A model generated the notes under the pieces. It had not been told where the DNA came from and did not search any database. It saw nothing but the letters and a program-made list of their open reading frames with translations. From Chrysaora quinquecirrha (Eukaryota; Cnidaria; Scyphozoa; Semaeostomeae; Pelagiidae): a stretch of 64,000 bases of DNA. The position numbers were made by a program, and so were the translations under genes. Below, piece by piece: positions 10,801-22,087 of the stretch (positions are counted from its first letter, which is position 1; every line of letters begins with the position of its first letter). The stretch is from assembly GCA_014526335.1 (NCBI GenBank), contig JACTAT010000009.1, positions 1,870,446-1,934,445 on the forward strand. Reading direction: 5' to 3'.

Positions 10801-13800
10801 ATGTCTTCATCATAATAATATATCCAAGTAATATTCATCATCATATCTTCTCCACAAAGTTCATCGCTAAACGAAGAAACGCAAAACCAATAACATCCAA
10901 TAATGGTTGTATCAAACAAGCAATGATATTTTTAATTTATTTGAATATTGATTACCTTGGTATATTGTGAAGATAATGATTTGGCGAGGTTTTCGATTTT
11001 CTTCATATTCCAAAATGCGGTATGTTCAGTTAATGCGTCGACTCGAGCTTAAAATGCAAAACAGATAGACAGTAAAGATAAGAGCTTAAGAAATGATGCA
11101 GGTACACAATGAGCGCCGATCAACGGAAAAGCAAAATTTCTTACCAGCCGCATTCATATTCTTTGTAGTAATGCCACATTTAGCAAGATACGAAAAAAAT
11201 TGTTCCATGCTTTCACCAGTTGAAAGTGCAGCTGATTCTTGATATAATCCACCCCAGACAATCTAAATAAGACAAGATCAGTTAAGACAACAATTTAGAT
11301 ATTTAATAGACGCAGAACACCATATTTTCGCATGTAAGTGGTATATCAAAATAGCTTGAATTTGAGTCCTGACTATATGATCAAAGAGCAAAATGGAATT
11401 GTCGAGCAATTCTCTATGTCATGTAGCCCAGAAAATATGGTGTAGTAAAACACAAACAGAATCATCAGGGTAATAACGAAAAGGCTAAACATTAAGACAC
11501 ATGCAGAAATAAAGGATGGCATACTGACACAATGGAAGGTAGACAAGAATTGCTTGTTAATAATCTAGAGTTATACAGATATAGAAATGTAATTTTCTTT
11601 GTACTTTCTACGCTTCAAAAATACCTGACAATCTAAAGAGTGAGCTTTTGCATGCATTACAGACAAGGCTTTCGAAGTTTCAAGAAGGCTTGACCAATCA
11701 GGAAACTTTTTGCAAACTTTTTCTAGCCACGGCCAATATTTACACATGATGTCTTGCCAAATAAAGCGCATCTTCAAATCTTCCAGCAGCTGCTTATGCA
11801 AAAACAAAGCATATCCATATTGTTCACCGGCGAACATATTCACTGCCTTTAGTGCCAACACATGACGACAGCCAGCAACAACAAGACCTGTTTCATCGAG
11901 ACTTGGGAAGCTTGAAGTTGATTTTGATCGAGCCGCCTGCCAGTACGACGCCCCACACATTTGACTGTCTTGGTAATCCTAAATAACATAAAATGTACGA
12001 ATATATTATCTTTATAATGCATTTGCTCCAGGCAGAACAACAGATTACAAGCTTTCCATAGTTTAGAAACTGTACCTGACTACCCATTTTATCGTAAAGG
12101 GTCTTCATGTGATCCCGAACAACAGCATCATTTGCAATAAAGCAATCTCCATAAAACGGAGCCTCATTCCCCCTGTCGAAGAAGAAATTTATAAATAGAC
12201 AATAATGACATTTGGAACACGCTTCATTTTGAGGCCACGTTTTGCGTGCTTTAGCCATACAAATAATTACCAATGAGCTTAACAAAATGTTCACGTCAAC
12301 CATTACCTTTTACCTCACATACCAATCTTCGAACCAAACAAGCTAAACTTGTGTAATACAGTATGAAAAAAACGATGATATAGCTTGTTAAAGCACAAAT
12401 AAGCTGAAATAAATATTTACCTGGAAACCTTTTTGAAACGATAGGTTTTACGGTGACCATCTATATGAATCGAGTGACAATGGTTCTGACAGACAGGGCA
12501 CACGAAGTAACTCTCTCCAGTATGATCAGCTATTCCACTCTTACAGTAGCGCCATTCACGAAAAGATTTAACAAATGTATCTGCATTTATTGAGCCTCGC
12601 TGGAATAATAAACCAGAACAAGTAAACGACAAATATTCCTCAAAATGAAAAATGCTTGTCCTTTGATTAAGCATTTTCTAACCACTGTGTAATCTAATAA
12701 AGCATACAAAAACAAAATGAGTAGAAGAATGTAGAAAGACAGAAAGTAGAAAGCTTCTTAGAAGGTAAGGGTAGAAGAGATAGAAGGTAGAAAAGTAGAA
12801 GGCAGTGAATATGTTCGCTGGTGAACATTGTGCAATCATACAAAGAAAGATATGTAGAAGCTAAAATTAACTTGTCATACCCTTCCTGCACTCTTTGAAA
12901 TTTGGTCGATACTTTTCAAAAAAGATGATAAAGATGTCCCAGGTGAATTGCAGCTTATTGCATCCCAAAGCTCAAGAAGTTCCTTTGCATAGAATGTTGA
13001 AGCTTTTTGAGGAGTTGCTGGCCAGTAACCAGATCTTATCATATTCCCAGCAGTACATCCAGTGATACAAAATGAGCATTTTTGACATGAATAAAAAACA
13101 TCATCAAACTCAAACCGACCTGAAAAGAAATTGGCTCTCCGGATAAAGTTTAGTTCAACGATTTGCAAGGAAAATGCAGTTCATTCATAACATTAACAGA
13201 GTATAAATCCATGGTTGCGCCCAATTTCAGGGCTCATCAGTGAAGCTAGACCGTAAATAAAGAGTGAAAGATTTCATGCTCATTTTTGTTCAGCTGTTAA
13301 AAAGCATAGACAACAAAACGGAGGAGCATGTCAGTCATTCTCAAACCTCCTGGTCAGCTCCAGACCATGAAAAACAATGCTAGAACATAGCACTGTCATT
13401 AAATTTTTCATTGACGCTTCCATAACAACAACAGCTTTCTATCTAAATTAATAAATATGAACAAACCTTTAGTTGAGACAATAAAAACAAGAGATCCTGT
13501 ATTGTGTGTACTAAATGACTCATGTTCATTACATCGGGGACACAAAGGTGGACAATAGACTGGTAATGGCCTCTCTAGAAAAAATTCAAGGATAATTATG
13601 AACACTTACTTGCCTGTTTCAGTAGCTATGATGTAAATTATTAACAACTGTAATCAATTGTACTCATTTTGCTTTGTAAGACGATTGGGCAACAGAAATA
13701 TACAAAGCAAGCACAGAAAGGCTGACAGGCTTTTTTCATTTAGTAATATAATTTTCATTAAAAAATTTTCTAGGTTATCAAAACTTTTATCCCAACCTTA

Positions 13801-15670
13801 CACACAGTAGAAATTTAATTGTTTCTCGATAACAGATTTTCAACAAAAGGCATTTGGTACTATGAAATAGCTTTAACACACATGATTCATTGGGCAATAA
13901 ATCAATTGCTAAAAAACAGAGGATTTAAAACAACATGGTACAAAAAGTGTTTGAGGTCAACTCCTTCATCAAGTAATAAAGGACCAAACCCAAAAGTCTT
14001 TTGTTTAACTCTGCATCTCTTTTAAGGTTGGGTATACACTTTCAAGCATTCAGTTGTCCCAATTGTATGGAAACAACAAGAACAGTGTGTTCGACAGTAA
14101 AAAACACTAGCCATTACCCATCAGCTTCCAATACCTGGTTTTCTAATTTTTATTAAAAACGTTAATATTTAAAATTAATATTTATCACCAGATTTCAACA
14201 GAAAATCTTACCTGTGGTGCATATTTTACTGTCAACAACAGTTTCTCTGCTTCCGATACCTTGAAAGAAACCATTAAGCCACATTTCTCTGTCATGGAAG
14301 GGCTGCTCCATATGCACTTTGTCATCACATATTCTGCATAAAACCTTTTTGCAAGAAATGCATCTCAGCATGGCTTCACTTGTATTACACAAGCTACACA
14401 TTGTACCCACTTCTGGTATACAGTTCTTCAGAAGGTTGCAGGTATGAAGATTTGATCTTATTGCTGACCAACTTTCATCAGCTATCCTTTTCCTCTGTTC
14501 CCACTCTGTCTCATGCTTCTTAGAGTTAGGAAATTTGGCTTCAAGGTCGTCAAGCTCCAAAAGCATATTAGAAATTATTTCTGGTTCAATATCACTGTTA
14601 GCTAAAAAATTATGTACCAATTATAAGAAATATTGATTTGATATCCTTTCAGATGCTGCACAAAGAAAACTTCTTCTGTGTTATACTTACACATATTGTC
14701 AGGATCAAACTCGTCTGTTCCCTCAATCACCATATCATTTACTTCAGTGTCATCATGATCATCGGGGCAATCCATGCTTGTGGAATAATGCATAGCATTT
14801 TCTGCAGCTAAATGACAATGTTGAAGCTTAAATAATTTCCAAAATAAAGTATGACCATCAGGTTTATAATGTACAGTGGTCTCTTTGTAAAATGAATATG
14901 GATTATTCTAGTCTTGCAAAATCTACCTTTAGCAGCTTATGTTTTAAGTACACCTGTTACATTAATTACATTACCATACCTCTGACAGAAGAGGCTTTTT
15001 TCGTTTTTTTCCTTGCATAATGTTTTCTTGGCTTTGTTTGCCGAGCTCCTGTTTCACAATCGATTTGTACGTCAATAAATGTTATTTTCTGTGCCGAACA
15101 TCCTGGTAGGTCAAAGCTGTCCAAATCACTCAATGTCTCTTCAAATGTTTTTGTTTTCTTTTTTCTCCTGCCTTTCTTTTTAACATTCTTAAAAAATCAT
15201 CAAAAATTGTTAAAACAAAATCTTAAATCTTTCATCTAACAAATCAGTAAAATTGATATGAGATAAAGATCAACAAAGATGAGAGCAGATACAGTATTGT
15301 ATTGGATATGGGAAACCCGCAATACACAGATAATGCTGATAGTGAAAGACTAGGCTATTAATGACCCTGATCATTCTCTAAAGTCAGTGGAATGGAATGG
15401 CATGCAAGCCTATATGATGCATAAGCTGTTGGTCCACATCAGCTGTATAGCTGCCAGAACCCCTTTACCTTCATCAACAAATAAATATTGCTTGCTAGCT
15501 TGCATGGTTCTTGCTCTCATCTCAACCACCAACCAACCAAACCAACAACAAATCTTTATTAAGACTTTAAGAAGCTTAATTAGGCTAGGCCTAGTAGTCT
15601 GTATATGTGTTCATGAGCCGCCACTTTGATTTTCATTATTTGTGTTACTCACCGTATCGTCTTCACCCAT
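7856..15670 (-). CDS. KDZ-type transposase, 18 exons, apparently intact
   Basis: Exons on the minus strand: 15670-15653, 15187-14980, 14801-14691, 14601-14212, 13574-13467, 13119-12881, 12599-12421, 12172-12076, 11978-11625, 11262-11145, 11047-10956, 10683-10563, 10382-10245, 9825-9592, 9480-9310, 8953-8771, 8325-8252, 8140-7856. All introns are GT-AG. The phases join without a stop into 1039 residues. The start MGEDDT is the weakest part. Residues about 181-214 form a Cys/His cluster (CSLC, CISC, CRIC, H), and a second lies at 392-400 (CPVCQNHCH); these match the zinc clusters that accompany KDZ (Kyakuja-Dileera-Zisupton) transposases. The RNase H-fold core follows: IHIDGHRKTYRF (D405), SLDETGLVVAGCRH, WQDIMCKY (D526), HAKAH, and GESMEQFF (E585 or E588). 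The C-terminal third is helical and charged, as in the family, with an acidic tail. The protein would be a nuclear DNA-cutting enzyme of a DNA transposon, or a domesticated copy. I did not find terminal inverted repeats. Confidence 0.85.
12715..12805. repeat. GTAGAA-type purine-rich simple repeat
   Basis: A degenerate run of GTAGAA and AGAAGG words lies inside the KDZ intron between 12881 and 12599. On the gene's own strand it is pyrimidine-rich. Confidence 0.7.
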
Positions 15671-15908
15671 ATTCTTTATGACAAAGGTTCGAGCTTTAGG
15701 TACGCAGCTAGGCCTTCCCGTCCGCCATTAGGATCTTCAGGCCGTGTCAGCAGTCATCAGTTCAAAATATGGATTCAGCGCATGCGTAGATTAAATGATC
15801 TGAATTTATGCCCCCTCGTATATACGCTATGAATATATGGAGCCGTTTTGCACATATTGATAATGCATATATCTGTCATGAGGATGGGTTGATAAAGTAG
15901 TTTTTCCA
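15671..15908. promoter_or_regulatory. Short gap between divergent KDZ gene and helicase
   Basis: Only about 240 bases separate the proposed KDZ start codon (minus) from the first recognisable helicase residues (plus). The gap is a natural place for the KDZ promoter. No TATA box is obvious at a fixed distance, so this is positional inference only. Confidence 0.25.
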
Positions 15909-17067
15909 AGGAAGAACCTGTATTTCAGTGCACCGACTGGGTATGGAAAATCTCTAAAATTTTCCAGGCCATCCCTTCCCTTTTGTCGCTGATTGCCTTG
16001 TCACCGTTGCAATCCTTAATTGCAATCCTAAGTGTCCAAACTGAAGGAGATTGGAATCAATGCAGCAGCTATCTATGCAGATCAGTCGGAAGAGGTCTTG
16101 CTCTTGGAGACATCGAAGATGGAGATGGAGCATACAACATCATCTTCACTTCCCCAGAATCAATGTTATGTTGGCCACTAGCAGATGGGGGAAATTTCTT
16201 TCCTCAGAGAAATTGGTCAACAACTGTGTTTGTGTTGCATTTGCAAGGCTCATTGTATTGAACAATGGTAAGGACTATTTTACTTCTCAGTAAATTGACA
16301 AAGATTTCAGTTTTGTTTTTTAACAATCCTACTTCTGAAACAGCTGTGTTAACAGTAAGTCTTTTTATTTTTCAGGGGTGTTGGCTTATCACAGAAGCCT
16401 GCCTTCAGAAAATGGTATGGTCAGATGGATGAAATCAATCATTTCTGGATTCATCAGTGAAGATTGCTGTATTCACTGCAATTGCTTCAAGGGCAACAAA
16501 GGCAGCTATATTTTCAGTGCTCAATTTGGCCCATGTATCAACACATGTCATCAAGAAGAGCCCATTCAAGAACAGTCTGTTGTTTCATTCCAAGTATGTT
16601 GGCAATGACACAAAGTTTGAAGCAATGTTTTCTGAATTAGCAACTAAGGGAAAGGAGACAGAACGAACAATAATTTTCTGTCAAACATGCAATCAGTGTG
16701 CCCTTATCTGGAAGACATTTCGGCTGAAGCTAGATAAAAAATTGTTTGCAGGTGGCTGTGAAGATCCCCGTTGTCACCTGGTGGAAATGTTTCATGCTGG
16801 TACGCCATCCTTTGTTAAAGAACATGTTCTCAAGGAAATAGGTAGTAGTGATAGTTCTCTACGTGTGTTGCTTGCCACAGTTGCATTTGGAATAGGAGTG
16901 GATTGCAAGCAAGCGTACAGGATCATAAATTTTGGTCCTTCAAAAGTGTTGAATCATACCTTCAAGAATGTGGACGAGCAGGTCGTGATGGTAAAACTAG
17001 TTGCTGCTACCTCTTGTACAATGGGTTTCTTACAAGCCTTACAGAGGTCCTCAGATCTGATCTAGAA
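15909..17067 (+). pseudogene. RecQ-like DNA helicase, decayed
   Basis: Pieces of a RecQ-family ATP-dependent 3'-5' DNA helicase appear in order but in changing frames: Walker A (FSAPTGYGKSL near 15935), LSPLQSLI near 16000, LKEIGINAAAIYADQS near 16040-16080, YNIIFTSPES near 16133, AHCIEQW near 16240-16263, a GT-AG intron (16265-16376), motif III-like FTAIAS near 16470, then a 202-codon open frame (16457-17065) with IIFCQTC and [13 protein letters not shown] further frameshift near 16950 precedes [16 protein letters not shown], the RecQ motif VI. At least four frameshifts or stops are present and the Walker B Asp-Glu before AHC is lost. The N-terminal part before Walker A and the RQC and HRDC domains are not seen. 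It is dead as read, unless the assembly has many indels here. Confidence 0.8.
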
Positions 17068-17919
17068 CCCAAATTGTATAATTTCTCTGTTTTAATAAGT
17101 CAGAGCCTTATCACAATTAATCTGTAGAATCGAAAGCATTCCTCATTGTCAATCTATGTATGCTAAAAATGTCTATTTTCTTTATGACTATAATTCATTA
17201 TTCAATATTATTTCCATTTGAATTTTGTGATTGTTTTACTGAATTAATCTTACTTGGCAAATTTGCTATTGATAGGCAGTAAAAAGTATAAAATGGGATG
17301 AAAGTTTCATCATATCAGTCTCACATCAAGACAATTCTACTGTATATTGAATGAAAAATCAAAACAAATCAAAAGCAAAAATCAAAAGCTAATCATCATT
17401 CACATAAGGGAAATTTTGAAAAGGACACGGCAGACCAGACGGCCTAAGAAAGAACGTCAGACTTCGAGGTAGATGCACAGCTTCCCTGAAATATTTCCAT
17501 CAATGAGATCAAAATATGATTTTTCCGTAAGTGATAATTTTCAAATAAAACACAGCATATTTTTTCTCCAAAATTGCAAACTCAATGTGCAAGTCAAATC
17601 TTTTTAGATGGAAGACTGAGCGGCCGGAGTACAGCAAGTAAGAATCCGCCATTGTCAACATGTTTGAGCGACTGGGCGTTGTGAGAGATTCGCCCGCGCG
17701 CGGTTTCAAGTTGGGAAAGAGGCTGCAATTTTTGCTGACTCAGGGAACAAGCTTTTTGACTTTAATGCGCAGACTGTACACTTCCTTGAAGAAGCGTTTC
17801 AGGCTGCGCAGGCTACTGTTATGAAACTTATAGACTTTTAAAGCTAAAAAGCGAGATGTATGACTAAAAAGGTCAAGATGAAATAAATAATTCTGTTATT
17901 TCCATGCTTAAGGTAAAGA
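17068..17919. other. Intergenic, upstream of the dioxygenase gene
   Basis: No coding family is recognised. The part from 17600 to 17830 is richer in G+C (CGCCCGCGCGCGG near 17691) than its surroundings and may be the promoter and 5' UTR of the next gene. This is inference from position and base composition. Confidence 0.35.
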
Positions 17920-19983
17920 ATGGATGGAACAACATTCAGCGGATCCGCTCCTATTCCAACAACAAATGTTTCCTTCCCAACTGAGAAGATCGATGAAGTA
18001 GAAAATTGTTCATTAAATCTGCTAAATTTGCGTGGAAGGAAACTCCTTGCTATAGCTGAAAATGTCCTTTCGAAAGAACTTTGTTCAAAAATAATTTCAT
18101 TGGTTGAAGAAGCACATCCATTGTCAGTAATTGACAAATCTACAGCACATTTGAAGTCCAAATTTCAATATTGCATAGAGGACAGTGAATTTTCAATGAA
18201 AATCTGGGAAAGATTGAAGCCACTTGTTGAAAATCTGCTTCAAACTACAAAAGTAACTACACAACCACTAGGATTCGATGTCAGAAGGGGTGAATGGACT
18301 TTTCATGGCCTAAGTGAAATTTTTACAATAAGCAAGCTGATGCCGATTGAAAGTAAAACATTCGCTGTGCAACGAGATGCTCAATATTGCCCAAACAATG
18401 ATAAAAGATCGCTTTTATCTGTAGTTATTTATTTGAATGATGATTTTGAAGGTTTTGGCCATAATTTCTACTTTCAAAAGCATGCTGATGATGGATCTAT
18501 TGGGAAAGCAATTTCAAGTGGCATAACATTGAAAGAAGAGGTTGATATTGCTGGAGGGCTTGGGAATGGATACGATGTTTTCAATGTTGTCTCTTCGGCT
18601 GGAAATGCCGTTTTATACAGTCACGACATTTTGTATCATTCAACTAAATTTCAAAATAATCCAAAATGGATTCTGAAAACGAATTTGATAGTTTCTCGTA
18701 GAATTGATGTATATGGTGGCGGTTTGGTCGATGGAGAAAGAGATGATTTTGCTAAATGCATTGAATACTTCAGAATGGGTCTGTTATTTGAAGCTAAGGG
18801 ACTTGAAGAACAAGCTGCTGACTGTTACGAAAAGGCATTGTCTCTGAGATATTCGTATCCAAGGAATCTTCTAGAAAAAGAAGCTGTTGATGAATATGCG
18901 CATGGCATGTTTGCCACCAGCTGCTTTCCACACATCATCTGGTATTCCATTTTCGATTTCCTAAGTGGCAAAGATATTGAAAATGTAGTGAAAGCCTTCA
19001 ATGATTTGTTTAGTTTGCAACGTTCTTGGGAATTGCAGCGCTTTCGCAAGACTAATCAAACAGGTAAACTTCAGTTGCCATTTATTCCAGCTGTTGAAAC
19101 AGAGTCAGGTATCATCACTCCTTTTAAATTTTCAGATGCCTTTTATTTTCATGAAAACATTGAGGCCTGTATTCGTGTTGCTGCCATGTATTCTTCATGC
19201 TTGCTTGGGCACGAAAATACGAAGGAAATCGAATTTATACGATTTAACCCAGAAACAAATCAGGTGTACGGTTTAGCACTAGAGTCATTGTTAAGAGATA
19301 CATTTTTAGATCGTTCCTTTTACGGATCAATTTTTGCTGTAAACAAGACCGACTTGGAAGAAGGAAAAAGCCTTTCAGAGAAACTTCATGCCTCCGTTGA
19401 CCGCTCATACATGTTGTTGCGACACAACAGCCAATTTACTGGTATTTCACTAAGCGATAGAATGACTGTTAAAATAAACTTGCCTCAAGTCACAGATGAT
19501 GAGATTGCAACAGCTATTAAAGAAAGGGAGCGTGAGCAATGGATGCTGAAAGATAATAATATATATAAAATGACGCCCGAGAAAAAAGGTAAAGATCGTA
19601 CAGCTTACCGTAAAGAGTCAATTTTATATCAGTTGAAGTGGAATCTTACCAACAAACTAGTGTTAAGATATCCTGTCGTGATTGACCACGAGGGTTGTAT
19701 TTCAAGAAAAATGTGGAGTTTCCCTGTAATGATTAAAGATTTCCTGAGGTATCACAAATGGGAATCATTATGTTTTGCATATGAAGGATACAATTTAGAA
19801 TGGCTGCAAAGTCATTTATTATGGGAGAACAAGATCATCTTGTACCTTAGTTTCTGTTACTGGTATGATTGTGATGATTTTGTGAATGTGAAAGAATTGG
19901 GTGATTATTCAAGTGCAAAGGAGCTTTATACCAAATGTTTAATTGATGTCTGCGACCAAAAGCTGGTATGTCTACTGCTGTAG
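17920..19983 (+). CDS. 2OG-Fe(II) dioxygenase (prolyl 4-hydroxylase type) with C-terminal extension
   Basis: An uninterrupted 687-codon frame starts at ATG 17920. Residues about 45-260 fit a prolyl-4-hydroxylase-type 2-oxoglutarate/Fe(II) dioxygenase: a helical lead (LSKELCSKIISLVEEAH), FAVQRDAQYC at the HxD position (Q151, D153), VVIYLNDDFEGF, GNAVLYSHDILYHS (second histidine H240, or H235) and WILKTN (K253, the 2-oxoglutarate-binding base). The first iron-binding histidine is Gln in this copy. After the domain comes one TPR-like helix pair (about 275-310), then a leucine-rich stretch (about 330-365) that vaguely resembles an F-box, then about 300 residues I do not recognise. The substrate is unknown. 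The gene has no introns, unlike the KDZ gene beside it. The frame ends at a stop 37 bases past the point where the next frame opens, so the original protein was longer. Confidence 0.75.
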   Translation: MDGTTFSGSAPIPTTNVSFPTEKIDEVENCSLNLLNLRGRKLLAIAENVLSKELCSKIISLVEEAHPLSVIDKSTAHLKSKFQYCIEDSEFSMKIWERLKPLVENLLQTTKVTTQPLGFDVRRGEWTFHGLSEIFTISKLMPIESKTFAVQRDAQYCPNNDKRSLLSVVIYLNDDFEGFGHNFYFQKHADDGSIGKAISSGITLKEEVDIAGGLGNGYDVFNVVSSAGNAVLYSHDILYHSTKFQNNPKWILKTNLIVSRRIDVYGGGLVDGERDDFAKCIEYFRMGLLFEAKGLEEQAADCYEKALSLRYSYPRNLLEKEAVDEYAHGMFATSCFPHIIWYSIFDFLSGKDIENVVKAFNDLFSLQRSWELQRFRKTNQTGKLQLPFIPAVETESGIITPFKFSDAFYFHENIEACIRVAAMYSSCLLGHENTKEIEFIRFNPETNQVYGLALESLLRDTFLDRSFYGSIFAVNKTDLEEGKSLSEKLHASVDRSYMLLRHNSQFTGISLSDRMTVKINLPQVTDDEIATAIKEREREQWMLKDNNIYKMTPEKKGKDRTAYRKESILYQLKWNLTNKLVLRYPVVIDHEGCISRKMWSFPVMIKDFLRYHKWESLCFAYEGYNLEWLQSHLLWENKIILYLSFCYWYDCDDFVNVKELGDYSSAKELYTKCLIDVCDQKLVCLLL

Positions 19984-20525
19984 TCTCTATCAGTAGCAGA
20001 CCCTTGACAGTTGTTGAAGGCGTGATTCATTTTGGTAGTCTTCCATTTGAACACAGATCGGAACCCTTCAGCAATAAGGAAATTATCTCTTCAATCAAAT
20101 CCGAGTGCTACAATCATCTTGTTTTTGACTTCAATAGTCATTTCATGCAAGTCAAAAGAATGGAAACAACTAAGGATGATCCAAAGTTCACTACAAGAGA
20201 ACACGACTGTATATTTTACAACTCAATATTCGAGTCTTTTCGAGAAGCTGAACTAATTGGATTATCTAACGTTTTTGATTATGTGGTTGAAATGAACCCA
20301 TATAACGCAACGAGCCACAAACAACGCTGGTCAGGCAGACCCTCAGTGTCTGTTGAATTTGATGACCCTTACGAGAGTGGCACCGTTCTTGATTTTGAAC
20401 TTCAAGGTTGTTTTAGCTTGCAAGATTTTTCAACTGTAAACCATATACATGTTATCGGAGGCACCGACACTGCATCACAGGAAGTACGTCTTTGGGCTGT
20501 CTACGGTGGTATCGTAGCGGTCTGA
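19947..20525 (+). CDS. C-terminal part of the dioxygenase gene, in the -1 frame
   Basis: This frame opens at 19947 after a stop at 19944 and overlaps the end of the 687-codon frame by 37 bases. It runs to a stop at 20523-20525 and encodes about 190 residues (for example VEGVIHFGSLPFEHRSEP and FDDPYESGTVLDFELQG). Composition and codon use match the upstream frame, so one gene interrupted by a single-base change is the simplest reading. I see no standard slippery heptamer at the overlap (CCAAAAG is only a partial fit) and no intron. No family is recognised for this part. Confidence 0.55.
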   Translation, partial: CLRPKAGMSTAVVSISSRPLTVVEGVIHFGSLPFEHRSEPFSNKEIISSIKSECYNHLVFDFNSHFMQVKRMETTKDDPKFTTREHDCIFYNSIFESFREAELIGLSNVFDYVVEMNPYNATSHKQRWSGRPSVSVEFDDPYESGTVLDFELQGCFSLQDFSTVNHIHVIGGTDTASQEVRLWAVYGGIVAV

Positions 20526-21349
20526 AAGCTATTACTCCTTCTTGGTGTATTCTCTAATCTGAAAGAAAACTCTGATCGATCTGAAAATGAGTTGCTATGC
20601 ACGCTTCTAGAATGTTTTCATTATTTTTTAGTGTTGCTTGCGATATCTTTAGCGAATATTTACAACCGGAAGAGAATTTTAATTACATTAAATTTAATGA
20701 GAGAGATTTATACTTTTGTAACTGGTTAAATTTTGACAAAAAATGTCATTCTAGCAGCTATAAACCGCCTCAGAAAGACCTCCGCCTCAAGGGCCTCTGC
20801 CTCGAGTGTTACAATAATACACAAGTATCTGTATGTTGTTGTGGTTGAGTTTATCAGATTCGTGAGTTGAGAGTAGAAGCCGGTCTGTACTTCTTCCTGT
20901 TCCTCTGCACAATGACTGGATAATGAAACATGGTGTCAGGTGTGAGCAGGATGTTCCTTCATATGTTTTAGGCTGCTTTTTGTCAACTAAAGTGAGTCAA
21001 TAATGAATGCTGCGTTGATGTGCAAGAGTTTAGGTCTGAAGGCTTATAGGATTATTAGGCCCGTTTCTCCAATTTATTTAGCACATGATGGCAAATGGCA
21101 ATGGCAGGTGATGTCAATGAAGCCAAAGCTGGCGTAGCTGGTATGCCACAAGCTCCTAGATCCAGTTTTAATTTGAATTTACGTCCTCCAGATTCAGTTT
21201 GTCTTGGAAAAAATGCTGCAGATAGCTGCAATCCCTCGCAAAATATATGCACAATCTCAAAGTTTCCTAATTTTTCTTTGTTTTGAGTCTAGAGAGTTGC
21301 TGAAAACTTTGCCCATATAAGCAAAGTTTGCTTTGCTCTTGTTCAAAGC
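20526..21349. other. Intergenic, nothing firm
   Basis: Short open frames lie on both strands, none with family resemblance. A small (CCTC)-type repeat with CCGCCTCAAGGGCCTCTGCC lies near 20781. Confidence 0.35.
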
Positions 21350-22087
21350 TCAGAATATGTTTCGTGAGTAATTTTTTTGTTCAACGCATCTTCTCGGTCG
21401 GATTGAGGTCAGGGCTACAAGCAGGAATTGAAAACTTTCTTGCACCAACAATACCCATCGCGTCTTGTGCCTTTTTACTGTTCTGAGATGGGTCGCCATC
21501 TTGTAAAAAGAGTTTACCTCGCACATTGCGACTTTATTCGAAAAGGATGGGGAATTAGTCTTTAACAAAATCAGCGAATTTCTGTCCGTTAAGCTGACCC
21601 TCATATTGCTCTGCTAACACTACCCCTCTGCTGTATGAGATCGCTACGAGAAAGTTGGGTGTTTTGCGACCGCTGCCCTCGTGTGAACACTTTGCTGTTT
21701 GATTGTAACTGAGGCCATCTCTGGGTTTTCGCCAAACCATGCTTCGTGGGGCCAACAACTGAACCTGAGGGTTGACTTTGTGTGTGAAGCCAACCCCATA
21801 TAAATATAAAGCAATACCATCTGTCCATACCTTTTTTAGCCAACTCGTACCTCGTTTTCAGATCCTTTCTATTTGAAACGCCTTTCTTTCTTGAATGGGA
21901 ATATTAGTAGCCAGCAGCTCTCAAAACCCCGTCTGACTGTATCATCAGAAATTTCTGAGGAAACTCCAGCAAATACTTTGAGTCTCTTAGTTGTGAAATA
22001 GCCGTAGTCTGTGCGGAGGATTTTTACCTGGCGTAAAATATTGCGTTTGCCTCGAGTAGATAGCTTTGGGGGTGACCTTTGTTGCAT
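21350..22087 (-). pseudogene. Tc1/mariner (IS630-type) transposase, frameshifted
   Basis: Read from 22087 leftwards: a helix-turn-helix part (LSTRGKRNILRQ, then ISDDTVRR) as in Tc1 DNA-binding domains, then DDE-domain blocks. These are WTDGIALYLYGVGFTHK near 21800 (first Asp), PRSMVWRKPRDGL, LAEQYEGQLNGQKFADFV, FLQDGDPSQNSKKA near 21490 (second Asp) and IPACSPDLNPTE near 21400 (third acidic residue). The blocks fall in at least three frames, so the copy is dead. The enzyme would cut and paste its own element at TA sites. Its inverted repeats were not found. It belongs to the subgroup with the QDGDPSQNS signature rather than the commoner QDNAPCH type. Confidence 0.85.

Noticed and set aside
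19950..19983. Programmed -1 frameshift in the dioxygenase gene
   Set aside because: No X XXY YYZ heptamer lies in the overlap. A plain indel is simpler. Kept only as an open question.
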